Position numbers and translations under genes: made by a program. DNA of 64,000 nucleotides from Scalesia atractyloides (Eukaryota > Streptophyta > Magnoliopsida > Asterales > Asteraceae): assembly GCA_947069175.1 (NCBI GenBank), contig CAMTDV010000022.1, positions 41,521,027 to 41,585,026 of the forward strand, written 5' to 3'. Below the pieces are notes generated by a model that did not search any database, had not been told where the DNA came from, and saw only the letters and a list, made by a program, of their open reading frames with translations. This document shows, in pieces, positions 54,161-64,000 of this stretch (positions within the stretch are counted from its first letter, which is position 1; every line of letters starts with the position of its first letter).

Positions 54161-54463
54161 ATCAGTTTTGAAGAAAAGGATCAGGAGCAAGCACTTCAAT
54201 TTCAAAAGGTTGTAGATGTGTGCTTTGCAAATGATATTCATTCGGGATCGAATTGGAAGACAACCTGGAGGAAGATTGAGAAGAAGGAGTTGAAGAAAAC
54301 TGAAGAAAAGGAAGCTCGGATCGCTGAACGTTCAAGAGTAGCATCGTTAAGGAGTTTTCAGTTTTTGAAGCGACGTCCTCTTACCGATCAAACGCCTATT
54401 GCTTCTGATGAAGGTCGAAAACCGTTAAAGAGATTTTTTGGCGTTAAAGTCAAATCAAATTGA
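54161..54463 (+). pseudogene. S4 env-like ORF remnant (C-terminal end)
   Basis: An open frame without an upstream start, reading SFEEKDQEQALQFQKVVDVC, KTTWRKIEKKELKKTEEKEA and KPLKRFFGVKVKSN, stop at 54461. It is Lys/Glu-rich with helical character, like the end of the env-like ORFs of S1/S2, and lies directly before the PPT. The ATG at 54218 is internal. The bulk of the env-like ORF is absent, probably by deletion. The acceptor-like TATAG lies just before it. Confidence 0.55.
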
Positions 54464-54493
54464 AGTTTAGAAGATTATCCAGACTACGGCAAC

Positions 54494-54508
54494 ATCCAAG
54501 GGGGAGTT
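54494..54508 (+). other. S4 polypurine tract
   Basis: ATCCAAGGGGGAGTT before the 3' LTR start TGTTGGTGCATAA. S5 has the same tract on the minus strand. Confidence 0.88.
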
Positions 54509-54974
54509 TGTTGGTGCATAATTTATATTGCCTACGTCTAGGATATATCTGTAATGTTTATAAAGTTTACACGTTAATGATTAAGTGAGAAAATGTAAAT
54601 TGTATGTATTGATACACTATGATTCGCACGAAACATAAGTGTGTTTCGTACGAGTGAGTCACTCGTACGAAATACTATTTCGTACGAAACACAGATGTTT
54701 GTTAGTGCACGCACTTCAGTACGAGTCATGTCGACCTATAAATAGGGAAGTGTTGTCTTAGAGCTAAGAACGGATTTGTCATTTCATACGACGAAGCTCT
54801 GTCAGTTTGTTTACTTGCGTCTGTAACTTGAACGTCTTTAATAGATCAGAAGCAGTTAAACAGTAAGTTCTGTCTTGTTTGTCATATCTACCTTTCTAGA
54901 CAATGAATTCCGCCTCTGCTAATTGAGCGAGATCAGATCGATTGCTCATTTCGGGAGCTCGATCCCCATCCACA
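54509..54974 (+). repeat. S4 3' LTR (466 bp)
   Basis: Starts TGTTGGTGCATAATT and ends CCCCATCCACA. TATA box CTATAAATAG at 54736-54745, preceded by CGTACGAAA and CTCGTACGA words (54645-54690). About 20 bp near the end (TTTCGGGAGCTCGATC) are missing from the 5' LTR. Confidence 0.9.
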
Positions 54975-54979
54975 TATAT
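54975..54979. repeat. S4 target-site duplication, right copy
   Basis: TATAT, identical to 44566-44570. Confidence 0.85.
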
Positions 54980-55375
54980 CCCATATTCAGAAAGCAAACT
55001 TTAACCATCCTTTCCGTAGAGTCGGTTAGATCATGTGCTTTGTCTCCGAACGCAAGAACCTCTCTAATTAGGTCTTCGGTAATCACAACCTCTTTATGCG
55101 CCTTTCCATCTTTAATCACTGAATGTACTGAAGGAGGATTTTCAATGAATCGAGCGTTATTCTAGAAGACTTCTACATAACTTCTTTATGCCAGACATCG
55201 ATCTGTGACAGTCTTCTTTATCCTTGAAAGTTCAATAAATGGAAGCATATCCACGAATGGCTTCATGTTTTGTAGAGTCTTATCAAGCACACAACAAATA
55301 TTATGCTTTGAGTCAAAATCGCTTAGCTTGAAAAAAATATCACAATAAAAAAATAATCAAAATTTGACATTTTTA
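54980..55375 (-). pseudogene. S3 env-like ORF, part right of S4 (N-terminal)
   Basis: Minus strand: FDSKHNICCVLDKTLQNMKP (about 55320), VTDRCLA then stops near 55185 and 55160, NARFIENPPSVHSVIKDGKA, VVITEDLIREVLAFGDKAHD and MVKVCFLNMGY up to the S4 boundary. The blocks align with S2 (FHNVCCLLDENI, MIRRVLDFKD, CFYRMGY). Upstream starts cannot be fixed. It is a third, separate lineage of the same ORF family. Confidence 0.75.
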
Positions 55376-56300
55376 AACATTTTGTACGAATAAACAATAT
55401 TACAAGCAAATGAAACAGTTTAGAACAAATTAAGACTGGTGTGGATGAACAATATTAGAACAAATCAACAATTAGGAACGAATGACTTTGGCACGAATGT
55501 ACTTTTACCTATGAAGGAACATTCAATCTTATGAAAGAGCAATCAAACAACAAATGACCAAAGTTTGGTACGGATGAACTTCATCCGTACAAACAAGGTT
55601 CCATCATTCCGACAGTTTCAGTACCCATTTTCAATTCTTTCAATTCCAAGAATGTTTTTAACAAATTAAAGCATTCAAACAAATCAGAAAATGCCGATCT
55701 ATAATATACCTATATTAGTTTTACCACTTGTCATTCAAACTTGTTAGATTTGATCTTTTATGATGTGTTTTTATGTATGTTACAAATTAAGTTCAATTCA
55801 TGATCAAATGGTTAATTTTAAAGTTCATAATGGTTCTATATGATTCTATAACACCCTAATATGTCCAAATCATCACAAAGTCTATTATAAGCTCCGGATA
55901 TGCAAACAAGTTATAAAAAACATGAATCAGTTCGATCTAATAAGATTTCTACCTTTACCATTGTAGATGTTGTGTAAATCAACACCCATAATCAAAATCT
56001 AGGCAGAGTAACATTTCTTATGAACAATTTTTGAACTTGGAAATTTTTTGTGCGAATGTACGTTTGGAACGAAAGAGGATACATTCATGCGGATCACTAT
56101 ATATCAACGAATGAACATAGTCTGTGCGAAGGAGGTTCCTTTGTGCGGATCAAGCTATTCTCTTACGGATCAGCTTAGTCCGTGCGAAGGAGTCTCCTTC
56201 GTGTGGATAAGTTCATCAGTAGAAAAGTTGATTTTTCAACTTTCAAACATTTATCCAGTTTTAATTGTAGGTCCAATTGGAGAATCAAGATAACCTACTT
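55376..56300 (-). other. S3 spacer upstream of the env-like ORF
   Basis: Non-coding, A/T-rich, with repeated words such as TTCGTACAAA, GTACGGATGAACTTCATCCG (a near-palindrome at about 55567-55586), TTTGGAACGAA and GTGCGGATCA. It resembles the pre-env spacer of S2. No gene seen. It joins the S5 3' LTR near 56300. Confidence 0.55.
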
Positions 56301-56992
56301 CCTTGTTTAACACACACACGAGTGCGAATCCAAGTGTATATGCAAACCAAAGCAAGAGCGCAACCCATATAACAAGTGATATGTCTTCAAATATTCACTA
56401 TATTGATTTGTATAGAGACCCAGTGCATACAATCTTGAATAAACTGCTTATCTCTCTATACACTCTCAGTGTTCTCACTCTGTGCTCTGTGTGTCTAATA
56501 CCCACTGGTCACTTGAGGTGCATGTCTGTTTATATAGTGCCCACACCTAGCACAGTACGAAGAATGTTACTAGTTGTACGAAACACTAAAAGTCACGAAG
56601 AACATTCTGCAATGGTTGCTCGTACAAACAGGAACTAGCTCGCACAAAAAAGTAAAGAACTTGTTGAAAGGGGCCACTCGTACGACTACAGAATCACTCG
56701 TACGAACGGCAAATGGCTCGTAAGAGCAACAACTTGCTCGTACGAAGCACCTTTCACTCGTACGAAGAAGGGTTCTTCGATGAACGTGCTAACAGACATG
56801 CGTACACAAGACTTAACAGTATGCACACATGTAACTGTTTTACAACACATACAAACTAAACATCTTACTAAATAAAGATAGGAAGATATCTTGATTTGTT
56901 CGACATGACCAAACTGTATAGACACTAAAAACAAAGACTGTTAACTACAGACATAACTAAGAACAAGCGACAAACACAAAAGTATATCAACA
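56300..56992 (-). repeat. S5 3' LTR
   Basis: Minus-strand start TGTTGATATACTTTTG at 56992, after a PPT. It contains CGTACGA words at 56680-56765 and a TATA-like CTATATAAAC (56528-56537). The end near 56300 (GTGTTAAACA) is a guess, because the other LTR is outside the window. Confidence 0.65.
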
Positions 56993-57003
56993 AACTCCCC
57001 CTT
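56993..57003 (-). other. S5 polypurine tract
   Basis: The minus strand reads AAGGGGGAGTT directly before the LTR start, preceded by ACATCC as in S4. Confidence 0.82.
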
Positions 57004-57128
57004 GGATGTTGCTTGGTCTTTGGTCCTCATTTCTTATGGTCTACTTTGGACTATGATCTTTCGGCGTGAATACTGAACTGAGTCGAACCGAACCGAACTG
57101 AGTCACATAAACACCAATATGCATCAAC

Positions 57129-57234
57129 AAACTCCTCCTTGGATGCTGCTCGTGGTGGTTCGTTCTTCACACTATTGGATCTTCAGATGGCTTCACATGT
57201 CACGGGCAGGAAGTGCATCAGCAAACTCCCTCTT
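57129..57234 (-). repeat. S5 two extra PPT plus LTR-start copies
   Basis: The minus strand reads AAGAGGGAGTTTGCTGATGCA at 57234 and AAGGAGGAGTTTGTTGATGC at 57140, both like the true AAGGGGGAGTTTGTTGATA at 57003. Spacing is about 94 and 137 bp. Confidence 0.75.
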
Positions 57235-57239
57235 GAATA

Positions 57240-58899
57240 TATCTTGCAGTGTTGATAAGTGGTCAGATATAAGTTGATCTTCTTAATTCATGCCTTGCAT
57301 TCACGTTGTGTCTTTTCTCCCGTAACCTTTCCTTCAAACTCGTTCTCTTTGTCTTTAGTTTGCTTGGATGCCACATCTGCACACACAACAAAGCTAAACG
57401 CGTAATGTGAATAACTGCTAGGGATTTAATCAACCTTAGAGTATTTTCATTTGAAAAATTTATGAAGGATTGATTTTAAGCAAAATTAGCAAATGACACA
57501 CATGAGACCAAGTCTCATTCAACTACCAACTAACAATACTTTAAGAGTTTTTTTTTAAATTGTTCAATTTTAATCCATTAACCTTCAAAGTTTGTCAACT
57601 TCATCTATTATGAATATGCAATTGTTTCCGGCCTACAAACAGGATTTTAGATAGGATAGACTCGAGTTACAACATCGGTCAATCAAATATAAACTAGAAG
57701 CAAAATCTTTTTGGCTTTTATAAAATTTATATTAAAACTCACCTAAAATCTTTTTGATATTTTTCAATTTTTAAATGTAAGGACGGGAAGCAATAAAGAA
57801 ATATTTACAGACATTTCGAGGATAAGAGAATCATATTAGTATACGGTCCTGCCAAAACACACTTGTTGTTCGATTAATTAGCATTTAAATTAGTATCCTA
57901 TAACAATTATCGGTATTGTTGTCCATATAGGCTCAACTTATCAGATATACTCGCGGTTAGGGGATACGATTAATGTATGATTTATACTTACCGACCGGTG
58001 TTCATCCACTCATGAGACATTCCTGCATCAAGACATGCACGAGATACTTACTTATTGTGAGTATACTGTTTATCATGTGTTTTTGACGTATAGATTGTGA
58101 GATACTCACTTACGTTACATGAAAACAAGCCCTATGTGATTAAATCACTTACTGATGACGAACTTGATTTTCAGATGCATGCATGGCACATGAGTAAGTC
58201 CATGAACAAGTTAGTACCAACGTACCGACAAAGAGACGAACTTAGCTCCTGCATAAAGCTGTGATATATTATCACTTATTGACTGGGTGGATGTGATATG
58301 TTTATCATTTATTGATGGTCGTATGCAGTATTTACACGTATGTATGGTATCATGGAAGTTCTAGACTTGCGTCCCCGTTATTTTTCGGTAAAAGATTCAA
58401 CCATGATACCAAGATGATAAATAAGCATAAAGACCGCATATCTCAGAACCTCGGCATACTATCAGACGAAATTTCGGTACCAAGACCATATGCCAATGAA
58501 TGGTTCCCACCTGGTCTTCAGTCGATTATTTTTATATCGCCCTGTTCACACTTTAAAATGATTGTGAGCCTATCGATACATTGAATATAGAGCTACTTAT
58601 CATATTTCATTTTAAGTTCAAAGAGGTTTTGACAGACCACTAATTTACTATCAATTTCTCATTTTTTGCCAGGAAACTCATTTTTTTAATGTTTTTTTTC
58701 CTTTTTGATGTTTTGCAATGGTTTTATATTTTTCGGATTGGAATTTACTCCCCCTACGATGCAAAAAGTTAATTTAATCCTTTAAATACATCTTTTTGGA
58801 TTGTCTTCAAGAAAAATATTTACAAAAACGATTTCCCGATGTGGAATAACTCATGTTTTACCTCGATGCCGTTCACCAAAAATGATTTATCAGAATTTT
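57240..58899 (-). other. S5 post-pol spacer (non-coding)
   Basis: 1.66 kb without a gene. It carries the PPT-like tract CGTAGGGGGAGTAAATT (about 58744-58760), the box CGGTCTTTATGC (about 58426-58438), the stem-loop (58345-58411) and the second box GGTACGTTGGTACTAAC (about 58212-58228). There is no env-like ORF before the LTR, unlike S1-S3. Confidence 0.7.
58345..58411 (-). ncRNA. S5 conserved post-pol stem-loop
   Basis: Arms TGGTATCATGG (58345-58355) and CCATGATACCA (58401-58411) pair perfectly over 11 bp. It follows the GGTCTTTAT box in the minus-strand direction. The arm sequence differs from the other three copies. Confidence 0.65.
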
Positions 58900-59720
58900 G
58901 AAAAATGAGTTGGCACGTTGGTAATTGGTGTGGACCAAAACAACATTGATGAGTATCATACTGAAACAATCACGTGTGAGGTGATATTCAAGATCAATGT
59001 GTTTGGTCTGGAGTGTTGTACAAGATTTTATTAAAGATCTGTAAAGCAACTTAAATATCGACAGAGGTACGAGAGATTTGAAAATTTAAACCGTAATCCT
59101 TCAATTTCTCCATGCATTGCCAGGAATATGTGTGCTCTCCCAATTGGATATCCACCCGGTGTGGATTTCAAGGTTGATTTTTCAGTTACTTCATATAACT
59201 GATAAATCCTTAACAGCAACAAGATTAAAACCTCTGGGTCCGACTGGTAAGAAGAAAGAGTGCATGTGGAGAAGCTTGTACACATCATCTTTGGACGGTC
59301 CATACATGATGTTGTCCACATGTTTTTGCACCAGCAAAGGTCTTCGTCTTTCTCCTTGAGAAGTAGTGTGCGGTTGTTCAAACCATGCCAAGGCATCCGC
59401 ACACCTGGTTGGTTTGTTTAACCAAACACATTTTCTTCAATCACACCGTGGCGAAATGTACAATCTCGATTGAATCTATCCTGTGGATCCGATCCAATCC
59501 TTAAACAAATAAATTGTTGGTCGTTTTTCATCTTGTCAAAGTTATCAACTTCATTCTCCAAACTTTCTTCACTCATCGGACATTATCTTCTTTTCTCTCC
59601 AACAAAGGCAACGATTCCTGGATATAATGATGTTTTGGAGCTGCATGTCACCGATCTTGTGCCTGGATGCTCCATTATCAATAATTCTATGATTATCAAC
59701 AGTTCATCCTGAAACATCTT
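58900..59720 (-). pseudogene. S5 protease, integrase, RT and RNase H remnants
   Basis: Minus strand: protease-like NGASRHKIGDMQL (about 59660-59700, catalytic Asp in the IIDNGAS context) and YPGIVAFVGEKR (59615). It then jumps to RT: AWFEQ, PLLVQKHVDNIMYGPSKDDVY (59300, where HVDN replaces YVDD), then a shifted GYPIGRAH segment, and an RNase H end resembling TKHIDLEYHLTRDC (about 58985). Most of integrase and the first two thirds of RT are deleted. Confidence 0.7.
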
Positions 59721-62700
59721 GCACGCTCATTAAAGATTAGTTGTAGATGGTGAACCAAGCCTTTATTGACTTGGGTCATCCGACATCATCGAGAATTGGA
59801 ACTTCATTTTCCCGATATCCGGAATGGATTGTGCTCCCCTTGAAACAATTACCGATTTTGGTTTCCAAATTTGTTTTTATTTCTCAAATTTAACATTTGA
59901 TTGTGTTTGGACAACCTCCAGTTATAAAGCTTTTTCAATAACTTTTTGTTGTTTCTTTCTTTGTTTCATTTCTCATTGTTTAACAAGACGAGGGTCCTGT
60001 TTTGGTGAAACAGATTTATCATGGTAACGTTTTTCACGGGGCGCGTCAATTTTTGCTTTTCCCTTTGTGAGATATGGACAGTTTTTAACAATGTGCCCAT
60101 ACTTACCACACTCAAAGCATGATCTTCGCTCAACAAACCTCGGAGTATTATTAATGTGGTAGCCTGATGATGAACTTTGTGATCTTGAGGTACTTGGTCC
60201 TACATCACAACAATTTGTGTGTTATGTGTAGTTGTTCTGACTATTTCTCTTTAAAATTTTATTTTGTTTAACAAAATCCGTGTTGGATTTGTTTTCAAAA
60301 GATTCAATTTTATCAGTCCCTGGGGATTTTACGAAGTTCACATTTTGAATTTTCTTCTTGTGATGGCTCTGTTTCCTTTTTCCATTTCCTTGGTTAGCGT
60401 GATTTTGCTTTCGTTGATTGTTTTGATGTTTCAAATTTTGATTTCCGTATTTCTTTCTAACTTCGGTTTTTAGGAGAGGAGCACACTGAGTTACTACAAC
60501 TCTTGGGCTCAATTACCCAAAAACTTACTAGTAGAGTCCTCGAAAACTTTATCAATCAAGGATTGATTGACATTTTTGATCGGAAAATCTTTGTTTGAGT
60601 AAACTTTTTTGGAACCAATAAACGTATAAAGCAAGTTCATGCTTTCACCGCTTTCAACATGAGCTTCAGCAAGCTTGACATTGGCAGTCACACATGGTTT
60701 CGCTGGAGGATCATAGAGAATGTGATTTTTGTGAGATACATTTTCCTCTTTCATTATCGCATCTGATTGCTTAGGTTTGTCCTCATCTGACTCGTCATCC
60801 GAACTATCATAATCCTAAATAATTGGAGAATTTTGATCATTCATAGACTTTGAGTCATTGATGTCATCCAATTGACCTTGACTTGAAGATGTGCCCTTAG
60901 TGAACCCTAGACCAGCTGTAAATTCATCTAGATCCAATGGAACGGTTGGTTCAAACTGTGGCATATCTTCATCATCTGGCATTTTGGTGTAATTGTGCCT
61001 AACCGGAGGGGGACAAGCCTGATAACCTATGCATTTCACTTCACCTTTCTTCTTTTGAACATCAATGATGTGATCCAAAACATATCTTAAGTTGGAGTAA
61101 CTGTCCAACTTGAGTTTGATTGCATCATGTTCACACTTTGCACAGGCTAACTCCTTTTTTTGTTTCTTCAAGCATGTTAATATAATTGTTAATGGATGTT
61201 TGTTTTCTCAAAACATTCTTTGTTAATTCAGAAACATCTTTCTTTAACGTTTCAATTGTTTTTTAAATTCTTTTTCTTTTTCTTAAGAGCTGTGTTTGCC
61301 TCAGTGACTTTGTCAGATCTACAATCAAACTCTAATGATGCTTCTTCGTGTGATCAAATTTACCTTCAAGTTCTAAGTATTTACCTTTTAAAACTATACA
61401 TTCAAAACACTTAGACACAATAGGTTTATCGAAACTTAGCTGACTGGATTGGCAATCTAAACGGGCCATGAATGCTGCACGAAGAGTGGAAGATCCTATT
61501 GATGAGAGATGCTTGGAAAACTCATCAGATGACCCTTTAGTTTCATGCTCCAAATCTTCTCCGCCGCTATCCATCGATTCAGCTTCAGTAATCACATCAT
61601 CTACTTCAGCATTAACATCTTCAGATTGATCTTCACTCGACGATTCTCCATTATTATCATTTTTTGCAATTTCGCATAGTATGTAGTTCCTCCTCCACCA
61701 CAGTTTCCAAATTGAACTGACCAATCACAGTTGGAATTGCTTGCGGGAACCATTGCTCTTTCATTGTTAGTAAGTTGATTTCTGTTGAAAGGATATTGAT
61801 TCCCTTGCTGTGGAGGCTTCGTGCATTCTCTTTTAAAATGCCCCTTTTCTCTACAGTTGAAACAAGTAACTTTACTTTTGTCAAAGCCATATGGAGTATC
61901 CTTGTTGCTTTCCAGATTAATTCTTCCTGGTTTCTCCATAAAATCTTTTGCGCTTCTCACTGCACTTGCAAACGCCCGTTTGATATCAATTAACTCCATC
62001 TCCTTTTATCGATTTGTGCATAGTCTTCACTGGTTAAATTGATATTACCAATTTGTCCAGCTATTAATCCGCAGTAGGAGCTCACCAAAGTGTTTAGAAG
62101 CTCCCTGTGTTCCCAGACAACTTCCACACTCACCTTAGAAAGGTTTGATGTATTCAAGTCTGACAGTGTTGGAATTTGAGGGTTGAAAGTTTTTACCACA
62201 GAAAGCTTGTTGTTGAACTTGTGGTGTAACAACTTGTGGTTGAGGAAGATTTGCTTTTGGATCAAATGCTCGTTCATAAGCTTGAGGAGTGGAACTAATA
62301 TCTTGAGGTAGAGGAAGAAAGGCTTTTAGATCAAAAGCTTGTTCATAAACTTGAGCACTTGAACCAACAGACTGATCTGGTTTAACTTGCGGCAGAAAAG
62401 GATTTGAATTTGACATGAATGCTGTTTGTAGCTTTGGTTGTTGAATTGTACTTATACCTAGGTTAATGCCTCCAAAATACATTTTGGGTTTTGTGGAACT
62501 GGAAATCGTTTTGCTTTGAGAATTTCTTCTTCATTTTTGTTTTCAAGTTTTTGAATAAATTCGTGAATGCTGATCACATCCATCACACCTGTATGTTTTA
62601 TCAATTCAATAAATTGACTCCATTTAGGTGGTAAGGCATCAGCAAAACGCATAACAATCTCCTGTTGTGATGCGATAACCTTGTATGAGTACATCTCACT

Positions 62701-63319
62701 AAGCAAATGATAGAAAAGAGTTGTCATATCATTTAGGGTTTCGTTTTCCATAAACAGAAACCCTTCAAATTCTTTCTTTAAAAGATCATGTTGAATTTTT
62801 CTCGTTGCTTCATTTCCTTCTCCTCTTGTTTTTAATGAGTCCACAAGCTCTTCGTAGTTGTACAATACATAAATTGATGATAAATATCTTTGTGAAGAGC
62901 TTGTGTAAGAATGGCAAAGGCCTTCTTTTCTAGATCATAGGCCCTTTTATCATTCTTATCCAATTCGGCTAAAGAGGCTGAATTTGATACAACTTCTTCG
63001 AGAGATTTTTTGTACGGAGAAGTAAAACATGTCCACAACTCGGTATTCTGACCAAGAACATACGTATGAAAACGAATTTTCCACGAAGGATAATCGTTCA
63101 TATGATTTAACTTTGGTGGACGGTTGTTACTTCCAGTTTCACTTTCGCTAAGGAGAAGAGTTTGAACGCTTTGTTTTGATTCGTAACAAAAGCCCATTGA
63201 CCAGCGGTAATTGTTTGTGGAGGTATTAAAGATTTTACCCATGAGGTTGTGGAGCTAGATTGTGATGAATCTTGGCTTGTACTTGAACTGCACCCCCAAT
63301 CCCAAGGATTTGTACCCAT
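59721..63319 (-). pseudogene. S5 gag with two zinc knuckles, broken
   Basis: ATG 63319 starts MGTNPWDWGCSSSTSQDSSQ. After a frameshift near 63200: RPPKLNHMNDYPSWKIRFHT (about 63110), LTQALHKDIYHQF, NYEELVDSLKTRGEGN and DLLKKEFEGFLFMENETLN (62780), PPKWSQFIELIKHTG. A Pro/Gln-rich stretch follows (62480-62135), zinc knuckle 1 CFNCREKGHFKREC (61823-61864), an acidic Ser/Glu region (61600-61400), a Lys/Glu coiled-coil part, and zinc knuckle 2 CFECGKYGHIVKNC (60078-60119). Stops and frameshifts occur about every 300-400 bp. The build is the same as S4 gag. Confidence 0.83.
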
Positions 63320-64000
63320 TTTGTTTGCTTGTTTATGAAAATAAACTTCAAATTTCAAAATTAATCTTGAAATAAAAGTATACTATTAAAGTTCACAATT
63401 TTAAAAACCACGAAGTATTAGAAAAATGGTTATGAATAACAGATCATGCTTTGTACGAACCAGGTTCTTCGTACGAACCACTTATGCTTCGTACGAACAA
63501 CTCTTTGTTCGTGCGAACAACTTGTTCTTCGCACAAACACCTTCTCCTTCGTACGAACAACTACTTCTTCGTGCGGATGGGTTATTCACACGGAGTCTTT
63601 TGCATATGTTGGTTTTACGCAGAAGGAATCTTTTTGTAGGTTGGTTGGTGAAAATTTCCTTTTCTATTAGAGACTTGTTTCTGAGTTTGTTCGAAAGTGG
63701 TCAGTTGTCTACACAATTTCGGTTAAAAAGACAAACATTCCAATGCCAGCTTTTCAAACAGTCAAGTCCTGAGATTTGGTCAACCCTACAGGAATATTCC
63801 GGTGAATTTTTCGGCAAGTATGTCTAATCTGAATTTTGATAGAAAATTTCAAGAAAAACCATATCCTAACATGTCTCCATGTATTCTAACAAGGTTTTTA
63901 TAAAAATTTTATAGATACAATTAGTGTTAACTAAGTTTTAAGTTGGTTATCTTTTAAAAACTTAAGTTTCCTGTTGAAAGTTCAAGAACACTTCTAGAAA
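63320..64000 (-). other. S5 leader
   Basis: Non-coding leader before gag. At 63445-63575 it has about eight copies of TTCGTACGAAC or TTCGTGCGAAC, close to palindromic. The 5' LTR and primer site are beyond the window end. Frames through the repeats (reading FVRT...) are by-products of the repeated word. Confidence 0.65.

Larger units (their letters stand above)
44571..54974 (+). mobile_element. S4: Sirevirus-like copia element, complete ends, nested in S3
   Basis: A 10,404-bp plus-strand element with TATAT target duplications, 5' LTR (44571-45015), primer site, leader, gag with two zinc knuckles, protease, integrase, RT, RNase H, a post-pol PPT-like tract, a non-coding spacer, a short env-like remnant, a PPT and 3' LTR (54509-54974). 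By eye the LTRs differ at roughly 5% of sites, and the 5' LTR lacks about 20 bp near its end. It is the most complete copia copy here, but pol has stops and an internal duplication. Confidence 0.93.
56300..64000 (-). mobile_element. S5: Sirevirus-like copia element, 5' LTR outside the window
   Basis: Minus strand: leader (64000-63320), gag with two zinc knuckles (63319-about 59800), protease/integrase/RT/RNase H remnants (59720-58900), a PPT-like tract (58752), spacer with stem-loop (58345-58411), three PPT-like repeats (57234, 57140, 57003) and the 3' LTR (56992-about 56300). It lacks an env-like ORF. It appears to have inserted into S3. The pol part is shortened to about 0.8 kb, so it is a deletion derivative. 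Confidence 0.8.

Noticed and set aside
63426..63827. Open frame with repeated FVRT/YEQL residues
   Set aside because: It is a by-product of repeated TTCGTACGAAC words in the S5 leader, is open in several frames at once and has no homologue features.

Overview
The window is a block of nested LTR retrotransposons from a plant nuclear genome. I found no host gene, tRNA, rRNA or CRISPR array. The element types (Ty3/gypsy chromovirus of the Tekay/Del type, Athila-like gypsy, and Sirevirus-like Ty1/copia with an extra 'env-like' ORF after pol), initiator-Met-tRNA primer sites, 5-bp target-site duplications and 3.4-kb LTRs all point to a flowering plant. From recalled protein similarity I favour Asteraceae, but that is inference. 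Nearly all coding regions carry stops or frameshifts, and LTR pairs differ by about 4-5% by eye, so these are mostly dead copies of moderate age.

Layout (names are mine). 1-722 (+): duplicated pol piece of copia S1. 723-11633 (-): Tekay-like T1, with a truncated 3' LTR and a full 5' LTR. 11634-19372 (+): rest of S1 (integrase, RT, RNase H, a long non-coding spacer, env-like ORF, PPT, 3' LTR). 19373-about 22830 (-): Athila-like A1 (gag-protease and leader only). About 23226-43529 (-): copia S2 (RT-RNase H, spacer, env-like ORF), split by T2. 25154-38543 (+): Tekay-like T2, flanked by AGTTG. 43530-about 44400 (+): LTR remnant H1. 44400-44565 and 54980-about 56300 (-): copia S3 (env-like ORF and upstream spacer), split by S4. 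44571-54974 (+): copia S4, flanked by TATAT. About 56300-64000 (-): copia S5 (3' LTR, pol, gag and leader; its 5' LTR lies beyond the window).

The Tekay-like copies share an unusual plan: LTR, PBS, an extra Ser/His/Pro-rich ORF1, a 1.4-kb spacer filled with tandem repeats, gag, protease, RT/RNase H, integrase with chromodomain, PPT, LTR. The repeat units are unrelated in T1 and T2, but each contains a small ACATC...GATGT hairpin.

The most interesting signal lies in the copia copies, between pol and the env-like ORF. Four copies (S1, S2, S4, S5) keep a GGTCTTTATA box followed by an inverted repeat whose arm sequences differ while pairing is kept, and then a second box ending in CTRAC. In S1 the spacer before the env-like ORF also repeats the promoter core of its own LTR (an 11-bp palindrome followed by a TATA stretch), and a splice-acceptor-like CAG lies 2 bases before the env-like ATG. 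This suggests that the env-like ORF is, or was, expressed as a separate unit from a duplicated LTR-like control region and/or by splicing. That is a hypothesis from sequence only.

S1 and T1 form a local rearrangement: an 87-bp T1 LTR patch replaces part of the S1 RT, and the S1 piece at the window start is a second copy 12,404 bp away that runs through the same patch into the T1 3' LTR. Unequal crossing-over at the patch explains this and predicts another T1 unit just left of the window.
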